Shown: positions 1-5,904 of the stretch, one piece after another
How the letters are laid out: each line of letters starts with the position of its first letter
How positions within the stretch are numbered: the first letter of the stretch is position 1
Source of the DNA: Candidatus Bathyarchaeota archaeon
GTDB lineage: Archaea; Thermoproteota; Bathyarchaeia; 40CM-2-53-6; FEN-987
DNA: 7,984 nucleotides
NCBI GenBank assembly: GCA_023247835.1
Contig: JAHFFU010000037.1
Coordinates: forward strand, 1 to 7,984
Direction of reading: 5' to 3'
Position numbers and translations under genes: made by a program
The notes under the pieces: model-generated
The model's input: the letters and a program-made list of their open reading frames with translations, nothing else
What the model was told of the DNA's origin: nothing
Database searches by the model: none

Positions 1-421
1 CGCGCATTTTCACGAGAAGCCTAAAGGTGTCGTAACTGAAGCGACTTTGACCCCAGACTGAGCGAACGTGACCACGCCAGATGAGAGTCGCCCCAAAGAC
101 GGACCATGAGATCAACGCGGTGAAACCGTAGTAGTTGACAAGATTTGGGGTAGTCGGCTGTGGGAGTACGGCATATCCTCCTTGTGGAGTTGAGGCAGTA
201 CTCGAAAACAGTGTCGTAGTTGTTGCTACCGTTACGCTTGCGAAAGTTGTCTGAGCAACAGGACCAGCCACTCCGGGTCCATATCCTGAGGGTTGAAAGA
301 AGGAGGGGACGATCACCAACGTCGTCGCTCCCAGAGCGACTACGAAAGTTAAGAACAGGGTTACCCTTAGCAGAAAGAGTTGTTTGAGTAGTTTTCTAAT
401 TTCGTCGCTTTCGGATTTCAA
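1..421 (-). CDS. Two-pass membrane protein, 3' end cut by window edge; possible membrane-anchored winged-helix regulator
   Basis: An uninterrupted reading frame runs from a TTG at 421-419 to the left edge, giving 140 visible residues and no stop. The visible part has a charged N-terminus (KSESDEIRK), a hydrophobic segment at about residues 16-41, a Thr/Gly/Pro-rich linker at about 43-97, and a second hydrophobic segment at about 98-116. A basic stretch then ends in RFSYDTFRLLVKMR. Positive charges before the first and after the second segment suggest both ends are cytoplasmic and the linker is outside. The start is supported by GAGG at 433-430, 8 nt upstream, and by the preceding TGA. A DLLVRMRG-like phrase followed by a winged helix-turn-helix domain is familiar to me from archaeal membrane-linked regulators, and the next base here is compatible with Gly. 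That identity is inference, because the domain lies outside the window. The gene is probably co-transcribed with the DUF4349 gene upstream of it. Confidence 0.6.
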   Translation of the reverse strand, partial: MKSESDEIRKLLKQLFLLRVTLFLTFVVALGATTLVIVPSFFQPSGYGPGVAGPVAQTTFASVTVATTTTLFSSTASTPQGGYAVLPQPTTPNLVNYYGFTALISWSVFGATLIWRGHVRSVWGQSRFSYDTFRLLVKMR

Positions 422-1321
422 TCATTCGGCCTCAATGGGCTTCGGCTTTTTCCGCGAGAAATGCCTGTAGGGAACGTAGACTATCCCGCCGATCATTGCT
501 ACAGGGATAAGTGATGCTCCAAGTATCAGCATGCCCCTTGTAACCGTGTAGAATGCTAGAAGAGCTGAGTTCAATGCGTCACCGAAATCCAATGTTGGAT
601 TCTTCGCTGGCTGTGTGAGCTGAATGTTGATCGTTGCGAAAGCAACTAGGCGTTGCATTACTCGCAATTGACCTTCGAGCTCATTAATCTGAGCCTGAGC
701 ATTCTGAATCGCGTTCTGAGTATCCAACGCATCTCTAACCGTTGTTGATGAATTCAGGATTCGAAGCAACGCCACTTCTTCGGTCTTATACGAGTCAAGC
801 TGGGCTTGAAGGTTAACGTACTGCTCAGTCACGTCATTGCTTGAGATCGATTGAGCTTTCACGCTACCGAGACTAGAGAGGCTGCGCAATGCCGATGAGA
901 AATTACCCTCGGGGACACGCAGGACGATACTTGCCCCTGATCCGCTGTCGTCGAAGGATGAAGATGCAACATATCCATTGAATAACACTGCCAACCGCGC
1001 AGCCTGATCAGACGCTGCCTTAACATCATCTACTTGAATCGTCAGGTAGCCTTCCAGTTCAATCATACGCCCGCCGAAGGATGTCGAGTAGGAACCCGCA
1101 GGAACAGTTCCAGATGCAGCCGTAGCGGAGAACAAAGTGACTTTCTGCATGACCCCAGGAACCACCGGACCATTCACCACACCATAACCGCCGGGGCTCG
1201 CTACAGTGGAATTTTGAAGCTGTGACGCGTAGCCTACAAGAACACTTGCCACAACAAACGTAACAAGCAAAATACCCGCCAGTCGTCTCGGGCTCAAGGA
1301 ATGCGGTATCAGAGTTTTCAA
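422..1321 (-). CDS. DUF4349 domain-containing membrane protein
   Basis: The protein has 299 residues from a TTG at 1321-1319. After a basic N-terminus (SPRR) comes a membrane anchor or signal segment at about residues 14-31, then a Gly/Val/Ser-rich extracytoplasmic linker (32-83). A region at about 84-236 resembles DUF4349: it opens with GRMIELEGYLTIQVDDV, contains LRVPEGNF and SSNDVTEQYVNLQAQLDSY, and ends with a Gln/Glu-rich probable coiled coil and VAFATINIQLTQ. A second membrane segment lies at about 262-284, followed by a basic tail (HFSRKKPKP). The biochemical role of the family is unknown; many members are secreted or membrane bound. The frame stays open 70 codons further upstream, but that extension looks non-conserved and overlaps the lipA 5' region. 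A TATA-like box at 1361-1354 fits transcription starting just before 1321. The stop TGA abuts the next gene's TTG in the same frame. The family call is from remembered motifs. Confidence 0.72.
   Translation of the reverse strand: MKTLIPHSLSPRRLAGILLVTFVVASVLVGYASQLQNSTVASPGGYGVVNGPVVPGVMQKVTLFSATAASGTVPAGSYSTSFGGRMIELEGYLTIQVDDVKAASDQAARLAVLFNGYVASSSFDDSGSGASIVLRVPEGNFSSALRSLSSLGSVKAQSISSNDVTEQYVNLQAQLDSYKTEEVALLRILNSSTTVRDALDTQNAIQNAQAQINELEGQLRVMQRLVAFATINIQLTQPAKNPTLDFGDALNSALLAFYTVTRGMLILGASLIPVAMIGGIVYVPYRHFSRKKPKPIEAE
430..433 (-). promoter_or_regulatory. Shine-Dalgarno-like GAGG for the partial membrane protein
   Basis: On the minus strand GAGG lies 8 nt before the TTG at 421-419, inside the last codons of the DUF4349 gene. 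It decides in favour of this TTG as the start. The ATG that overlaps the upstream stop (minus strand, 425-423) opens a different frame that closes after about nine codons. Confidence 0.45.
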
Positions 1322-1353
1322 GTCGACCAGAATGCCGTTCCGAGACGGTCTCC

Positions 1354-1361
1354 ATTTATAG
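1354..1361 (-). promoter_or_regulatory. Archaeal TATA-like box for the minus-strand pair
   Basis: Minus-strand CTATAAAT is centred about 36 nt before the TTG at 1321. With the usual archaeal spacing of about 25-27 nt from box to transcript start, the mRNA would begin near 1331 and leave a leader of roughly 10 nt. That agrees with the lack of a Shine-Dalgarno motif before 1321. Read on the + strand the same bases give ATTTATAG, also an acceptable TATA core, so the site could serve lipA (start near 1383). Both readings are predictions. Confidence 0.45.
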
Positions 1362-1515
1362 TTTAGTCCAAACGCCACTGTTCGAAAACGTAGTATGAAG
1401 AATTCAGGCGATGATGTAAGCTTGCTCGCTAGATTCAATGAGAAAAAATGGAATTGTAGTCCAAAGTAAAGGTCAAAAGGACGAATCAACCCTAGATCCC
1501 CTGTCTGGGTCCCGC

Positions 1516-2448
1516 ATGCCTCGGTATTCACACGTCCTGCAAATCCAAGAAACTCAGGCAGAAAGGAAGCCTGAGTGGTTACGTGTGAGGTATCCGACTG
1601 GCGAGAATTACGAGAAAATCAAGAGCATACTCCGGAGTCACAACCTTCACACCGTCTGCGAAGAAGCGCACTGTCCCAACATGGCCGAATGCTGGGGCGG
1701 TGGGACGGCAACTTTCATGCTGATGGGCGACACTTGTACCAGGGGTTGCCGCTTTTGCATGGTTAAGAGCGGAAACCCACACGGCCTACTGGATATATTC
1801 GAGCCCGTAAGTGTCGCCAAAACCATAGCCGACTTGGGCTTGAAGTACGTGGTGATAACCTCCGTAGACCGCGACGATCTGCCCGACGGCGGCGCAAGCC
1901 ACTTCGCGTCAACAATCAAGGCCATCAAACAACACGATGCGAATGTGATTACGGAAGTTCTCATTCCAGATTTCCAAGGAAACATGAATGACGTGAAGAA
2001 AATTGTTGACGCAGGCCCCGAAGTCATAGCCCACAACGTAGAAACCACAGAACCGCTGACACCCAAAGTCCGCGACCCAAGAGCAACCTACATGCAATCT
2101 CTTCGGGTTCTGAAAGGCATCAAAGATCTGAACCCGGCAATCTACTCAAAAACTTCCATCATGCTCGGTCTCGGTGAGACTGAGGGAGACCTAGTCAAAA
2201 CGATGAAGGATCTTAGAGAGGTGAATGTGGATATTCTGACGCTAGGGCAATACCTTCGGCCGTCGAAGGGCCACATCCCTGTCACCGAATACGTCAGCCC
2301 AGAAAGATTCGACTACTACAAGGACCTAGCTGAAGCGTTGGGATTTCTGTATGTGGCCTCAGGCCCATTAGTTCGTAGCTCGTACAGGGCTGGAGAATTC
2401 TTCGTTGAAGCACTAATTCGTAAGAAGAGGCTGGAAAATCTCAGTTGA
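1516..2448 (+). CDS. lipA: Lipoyl synthase LipA (radical SAM)
   Basis: LipA inserts two sulfur atoms into octanoyl groups bound to lipoyl domains, finishing lipoate synthesis in place. From ATG 1516 the protein has 310 residues, within the usual 290-330. The LipA-specific auxiliary cluster motif is present as C48-X4-C53-X5-C59 (VCEEAHCPNMAEC). The radical SAM cluster is C74-X3-C78-X2-C81 (CTRGCRFC). TSVDRDDLPDGGA at 115-127 and the C-terminal RSSYRAGE (287-294), which carries the serine that ligates the auxiliary cluster in the family, are also intact. The lead-in RKPEWLRVRYPTGENY is typical. An in-frame ATG at 1438 would add 26 residues of weak family character; neither start has a good Shine-Dalgarno, and 1516 is chosen on family length. 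Its substrate is presumably the E2 encoded 2.2 kb downstream. All cluster ligands are present, so it should be active. Confidence 0.95.
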   Translation: MPRYSHVLQIQETQAERKPEWLRVRYPTGENYEKIKSILRSHNLHTVCEEAHCPNMAECWGGGTATFMLMGDTCTRGCRFCMVKSGNPHGLLDIFEPVSVAKTIADLGLKYVVITSVDRDDLPDGGASHFASTIKAIKQHDANVITEVLIPDFQGNMNDVKKIVDAGPEVIAHNVETTEPLTPKVRDPRATYMQSLRVLKGIKDLNPAIYSKTSIMLGLGETEGDLVKTMKDLREVNVDILTLGQYLRPSKGHIPVTEYVSPERFDYYKDLAEALGFLYVASGPLVRSSYRAGEFFVEALIRKKRLENLS

Positions 2449-2509
2449 TTCTTGACAGATCTAATTCAACAAGTTTTCTCGGCGTCGTGGCCTAAAAGGG
2501 CAAGATTTA

Positions 2510-2541
2510 CAAGGGCTACCCTTTGCTTTTCCGTTCGTTTC
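2510..2541 (+). terminator. Small hairpin followed by a pyrimidine-rich, T-rich tract between lipA and E1-alpha
   Basis: AAGGG (2511-2515), a CTA loop and CCCTT (2519-2523) form a perfect 5-bp stem. It is followed by TGCTTTTCCGTTCGTTTCC, rich in T and C. Archaeal termination mainly needs T-rich runs, so this could end the lipA transcript or attenuate read-through into the dehydrogenase genes. The stem is short and the T runs are broken, so the call is weak. The spacer also holds CCTAAAAG at 2491-2498, a poor TATA candidate. Confidence 0.3.
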
Positions 2542-2556
2542 CGGCAACCTCAGAAA

Positions 2557-2559
2557 GGG
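2557..2559 (+). promoter_or_regulatory. Probable ribosome binding site (AAAGGG) for the TTG start of E1-alpha
   Basis: AAAGGG ends 7 nt before TTG 2567. The first ATG in this frame is at 2621 and has a GGTGA 13 nt upstream (2603-2607). The residues between the two starts (LLQVIKPTGEYVEKMEP) resemble the N-terminal strand that precedes the core in related E1-alpha proteins, so the upstream TTG is preferred. Confidence 0.45.
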
Positions 2560-2566
2560 TTAGACT

Positions 2567-3646
2567 TTGAGCCTTGAGTTACTGCAGGTTATCAAGCCGA
2601 CAGGTGAATATGTTGAGAAGATGGAGCCAGAGATTTCGAAAGACGAGTTACGACGCCTTTACCGGATTATGGTTCTCGCTAGAAATTTAGACATTCGCGG
2701 CCTTCAGCTCCAGCGCTCAGGCAGGATCAGCTTCTTCATAGGTGGCATTGGTCAGGAGGCGGCGCATATCGGGAGCGCGTATGCGCTGAGGCCTGAGGAC
2801 TGGGTTTTCCCAGCCTACAGAGAGATAGGCTCAATGCTTCTTCGGGGCATCACACTGAAGCAGCTTCTGAACCACTACTTCGCCAACGCAGAAGACATTC
2901 AGAAGGGGCGTCAGCTCACGAACCTTTTCGGCCTTAAATCCCTAAATTACGTGAGCGGCTCCGCGCCCATAGCAACACAGATCCCGCATGCAGTAGGAGT
3001 TGCTCTGGCTGCAAAGCTCAGAGGAAACCCCATTGTCACTTTGGCCTACTTCGGTGACGGGGCCACATCCGAGAACGATTTCCACGCAGGCATGAACTTT
3101 GCAGGCGTCTTCAAAACGCCGACAGTATTCTTCTGCCAGAACAACCATTGGGCAATATCCGTCCCAGTCGAAAGGCAGACTGCCTCTGAAACCATAGCCG
3201 TCAAAGCGAAGGCATACGGTTTCGAAGGCGTACGAGTAGACGGGAATGACATTCTGGCTGTGTATCGGACCACGAAAGAAGCTGTCGAGAAAGCGCGTAA
3301 AGGGGGAGGCCCAACCTTGATCGAAGCCGTCACTTACCGAATGGGCCCACACTCATCCTCCGACGACCCGAAACGCTACAGGACCGAGCAAGAACTAGCA
3401 GAGTGGCAGAAGCGCGACCCACTTGTCAGATTTCAAAGGTACCTAGAGAAGAAAGGAATCTGGAGTGAAGCAGACGAGAAGAAAGCGCAAGAAGATGCCA
3501 GCCGCGAATTAGACGAAGCAATCGCTTACGCCGAGAAGTTGCCGCGGCCCGCGCTTGAAACACTCTTCACAGACGTCTACGCCGAGATGCCTTGGCACCT
3601 TGAGGAAGAGCTTCGTGCACTGCGCGAAGAGAAAGGGGAGAAGTAG
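2567..3646 (+). CDS. pdhA: 2-oxoacid dehydrogenase E1 component, alpha subunit (thiamine diphosphate-dependent)
   Basis: With E1-beta this forms an alpha2beta2 decarboxylase that transfers the acyl group from a 2-oxoacid to E2-bound lipoamide. The 359 residues from TTG 2567 are normal length. The thiamine diphosphate/Mg motif runs from GDG (163-165) to NN (192-193) in NNHWAIS. The regulatory loop YRMGPHSSSDDPKRYR (257-272) is intact; in animal relatives its serine is phosphorylated, but nothing here suggests a kinase. The substrate-entry region IGQEAAHIGSAYALRPEDWVFPAYRE (61-86) is typical. The C-terminal DVYAEMPWHLEEE recalls Thermus-type branched-chain E1-alpha more than classic pyruvate E1. 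Two conserved spots look altered: GRQLTNLFG where relatives often read GRQMP-N/E-H, and GATSEND where GATSEGD is usual. Substrate is therefore uncertain (pyruvate, branched-chain 2-oxoacid or acetoin). The gene lies 118 nt after lipA and 3 nt before E1-beta. Confidence 0.93.
   Translation: MSLELLQVIKPTGEYVEKMEPEISKDELRRLYRIMVLARNLDIRGLQLQRSGRISFFIGGIGQEAAHIGSAYALRPEDWVFPAYREIGSMLLRGITLKQLLNHYFANAEDIQKGRQLTNLFGLKSLNYVSGSAPIATQIPHAVGVALAAKLRGNPIVTLAYFGDGATSENDFHAGMNFAGVFKTPTVFFCQNNHWAISVPVERQTASETIAVKAKAYGFEGVRVDGNDILAVYRTTKEAVEKARKGGGPTLIEAVTYRMGPHSSSDDPKRYRTEQELAEWQKRDPLVRFQRYLEKKGIWSEADEKKAQEDASRELDEAIAYAEKLPRPALETLFTDVYAEMPWHLEEELRALREEKGEK
3635..3640 (+). promoter_or_regulatory. Shine-Dalgarno motif GGGGAG for the TTG start of E1-beta
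   Basis: GGGGAG lies inside the last codons of E1-alpha, 9 nt before TTG 3650. It supports the TTG as the true start and suggests that translation of the two E1 subunits is coupled, which would keep them equimolar. Confidence 0.6.
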
Positions 3647-3649
3647 CAG

Positions 3650-4624
3650 TTGGCGGTTCTCAATATCGTTCAATCTGTGAATCATGCCCTGCGTGACGAG
3701 ATGAAGCGCAATGACAAGATTGTGCTCCTTGGTGAGGATATCGGAGTCAACGGCGGCGTCTTCCGTGCCACTGAAGGGCTCTACCAGGAGTTCGGCCCGA
3801 ACCGTGTCATAGACACACCCCTCGCAGAGTCAGGGATTATCGGAGTTTCAATTGGGATGGCCTTGTATGGCCTTAAGCCCGTCCCAGAAATCCAATTCTT
3901 GGACTTCATCTACCCAGGCTTCGACCAGATTCAAAGCGAACTCTCCAAGTTCAGGTACCGATCCGGAGGCCAGTTCACGACGCCCGTTGTGATCAGGACA
4001 CCTTACGGGGGCGGCATAAAGGGCAGCCACTACCATTCCCAGAGCACTGAAGCCTTCTTCACGCACACGCCAGGCCTCAAGGTGGTTATTCCTGCGACAC
4101 CCTACGACACAAAGGGCCTCCTCACATCAGCGCTAAGGGATCCCGACCCAGTCATGTTTCTTGAGCCTAAGAAGATCTACCGAACAGTCCGCGGCGAAGT
4201 CCCCGACGAGGAATACACGGTCCCCATAGGCAAGGCAAACGTTGCGCGAGAAGGCGAGGACGTCGTAGTCTTCGCGTACGGCGCTATGCTTCACGTTGCG
4301 ATGGAGGCGGCCGAATTGGCCGCGGCGAAGGGAATAGGCGTTGAGGTCGTAGACATCAGGACACTCCTGCCATTCGACATCGAAACGGTCATGAGTTCCG
4401 TCAAGAAAACCGGACGAGTAGTCATTTTACACGAGGCATGCAAGACCTGTGGGTTCGGCGCGGAAATAGCCGCGCAGATTGCTGAGCGTGACATCCTTCA
4501 TCTCGAAGCCCCCATTGTTCGCGTGGCAGGTTTCGACGTCCCGTTCCCCTACATATTAGAAGACGAATACATGCCAAACGCAAACCGCGTGTTAAGAGCG
4601 ATCGAGAAAGTACACAACTTCTGA
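3650..4624 (+). CDS. pdhB: 2-oxoacid dehydrogenase E1 component, beta subunit
   Basis: This is the partner of the preceding E1-alpha; the two share the thiamine diphosphate site at their interface, and the beta subunit supplies the glutamate that activates the cofactor. The 324 residues match the family. LLGEDIGVNGGVFRATEGL (27-44) and RVIDTPLAESGIIG (52-65) are present, with E60 the likely cofactor-activating glutamate. YHSQSTEAFFTHTPGLKVV (128-146) places H129 at the position of the family's active-site histidine. PATPYDTKGLL and RDPDPVMFLEPKKIYR follow, then the C-terminal transketolase domain ending in FDVPFPYILEDEYMPN. The start is TTG with a strong Shine-Dalgarno, 3 nt after the E1-alpha stop. 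I see no missing catalytic residue. As with E1-alpha, sequence alone does not separate pyruvate from branched-chain substrates. Confidence 0.95.
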   Translation: MAVLNIVQSVNHALRDEMKRNDKIVLLGEDIGVNGGVFRATEGLYQEFGPNRVIDTPLAESGIIGVSIGMALYGLKPVPEIQFLDFIYPGFDQIQSELSKFRYRSGGQFTTPVVIRTPYGGGIKGSHYHSQSTEAFFTHTPGLKVVIPATPYDTKGLLTSALRDPDPVMFLEPKKIYRTVRGEVPDEEYTVPIGKANVAREGEDVVVFAYGAMLHVAMEAAELAAAKGIGVEVVDIRTLLPFDIETVMSSVKKTGRVVILHEACKTCGFGAEIAAQIAERDILHLEAPIVRVAGFDVPFPYILEDEYMPNANRVLRAIEKVHNF

Positions 4625-4662
4625 ACGATTAAACATGCATGACGATGCTCGGTTGAAGTAAT

Positions 4663-5904
4663 ATGGTCTTCGAATTCCGTCTTCCAGACATCGGCGAAGG
4701 AGTCGCTGAAGGCGAAGTTGTAAAATGGCTCGTGAAGGAAGGCGCTGAGGTCAAGGAAAATCAGCCGCTCGTCGAAATCATGACAGACAAGGTGAACGTG
4801 GAGATTCCATCGCCGAGAAAGGGGACAATCCTAAGGCTGATGGCAAAGGAAGGTGAGGCAGTCAAGGTAGGGCAGGTTCTCCTCGTAATAGGCGAGAAAG
4901 GAGAACAAGCGTCCGCGCCTGCAGCGGTTGCACCAACACTTACTGCCGCAAAGGCTCCCGCTGCCGTCCCAGCTAAGGCCACGGTTGCTCCTCCATCGCC
5001 CCCTGTAGCGGTACCGAAGAAACCACAAGAGATCCTAGCAACGCCAGCAACACGCAAACTCGCGAGGGACCTCGGAATTGACCTAGCAACGGTTCAAGGG
5101 ACTGGGCCCGGCGGCAGAATCACGGACGATGATGTAAAGCAGTTCAAAGAGGTTGGAGGGCGCCCTGCAGCCGTAGCAGTTACAGTCGCTGGGCCACGCG
5201 GCGTTGAGGAGCGTGTACCACTGCGGGGTATTCGGCGGAAGGTTGCTGAACATATGGTCAGGTCAAGGGATACCGCTGCGCATGTTACGCATGTCGACGA
5301 GGTGGATATGACGGAGGTTGTGCAGATGCGGGAGAAGGCAAAAGCTTCGGCTGAGAAACGCGGGGTGAAACTGACCTACCTACCCTTCATCATCAAGGCA
5401 CTCGTACCCGCACTGAAGAAGTACCCATACCTCAACGCCAGCCTAGACGACGAGAAAGGAGAGATAGTCCTCAAGAAGTACTACAATATTGGAATCGCTA
5501 CCGACACGGAGCAAGGCCTCGTAGTTCCCGTGATAAAAGGCGCCGAGCACAAGTCGATTACACAACTCGCAGAGGAAATCTCCAGGCTGAGCGAGAGAGC
5601 TCGAGCTGGACAGTTGACCTTGGAAGAAATTCAAGGGAGCACCTTCACAATAACGAATGTCGGTGGAATTGGCGGGGTCTTCGCTACACCAATCATCAAC
5701 TACCCCGAAGTGGCAATTCTCGGCGTCCACAAGATCACTAAGAGGCCGGTCGTTAAGGCTAATCAGGTCGTCATCCGAGACATGACCTATCTCTCAGTCT
5801 CCTTCGACCACCGCGTCCTAGACGGGGCGACGGCGGCTCAATTCATGAACGTGATCAAACAGTACTTGGAAGATCCGAAGCTGCTCCTTCTTGAGACGGA
5901 TTAG
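4663..5904 (+). CDS. pdhC: Dihydrolipoamide acyltransferase, E2 component
   Basis: E2 is the core of the complex: it carries the lipoyl arm and transfers the acyl group to CoA. The 413 residues divide clearly. A single lipoyl domain spans 1-78, with the lipoyl attachment lysine K43 in MTDKVNVEIPSP. An Ala/Pro/Val-rich flexible linker spans 82-123. The peripheral-subunit binding domain is at about 124-161 (ATPATRKLARDLGIDL, then GTGPGGRITDDDV). A second short linker leads to the catalytic domain at about 184-413. The active-site motif SFDHRVLDGA has H383 and D387 in place. The start ATG 4663 lies 38 nt after E1-beta, with GGTTGA at 4651-4656 as a possible binding site. The stop TAG abuts the ATG of E3. 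One lipoyl domain is usual for archaeal and Gram-positive-like complexes. Symbol follows pdh usage; bkdB would be equally defensible. Confidence 0.95.
   Translation: MVFEFRLPDIGEGVAEGEVVKWLVKEGAEVKENQPLVEIMTDKVNVEIPSPRKGTILRLMAKEGEAVKVGQVLLVIGEKGEQASAPAAVAPTLTAAKAPAAVPAKATVAPPSPPVAVPKKPQEILATPATRKLARDLGIDLATVQGTGPGGRITDDDVKQFKEVGGRPAAVAVTVAGPRGVEERVPLRGIRRKVAEHMVRSRDTAAHVTHVDEVDMTEVVQMREKAKASAEKRGVKLTYLPFIIKALVPALKKYPYLNASLDDEKGEIVLKKYYNIGIATDTEQGLVVPVIKGAEHKSITQLAEEISRLSERARAGQLTLEEIQGSTFTITNVGGIGGVFATPIINYPEVAILGVHKITKRPVVKANQVVIRDMTYLSVSFDHRVLDGATAAQFMNVIKQYLEDPKLLLLETD

Noticed and set aside
1335..1348. CCGT...ACGG inverted repeat between the minus-strand TATA box and the predicted transcript start, a possible operator
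   Set aside because: Only 4-bp arms; such repeats are expected by chance in about 200 nt.
1322..1531. Upstream 70-codon extension of the DUF4349 frame, starting at an ATG at 1531 on the minus strand
   Set aside because: It would run through the lipA 5' end, shows no recognisable family sequence, and has aromatic-rich residues before the clear membrane anchor. The TATA box at 1361-1354 and TTG 1321 give a better start.
4635..4661. Eight-codon open frame (MHDDARLK) between E1-beta and E2, ending just before the E2 ATG
   Set aside because: Too short to judge, no ribosome binding site, no sign of a leader peptide composition; likely chance.
4761..5057. Ala/Gly/Thr-rich open frame antisense to the E2 lipoyl domain and linker
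   Set aside because: It is the reverse-strand shadow of the Ala/Pro linker codons, has no independent start signal, and the sense gene is unambiguous.
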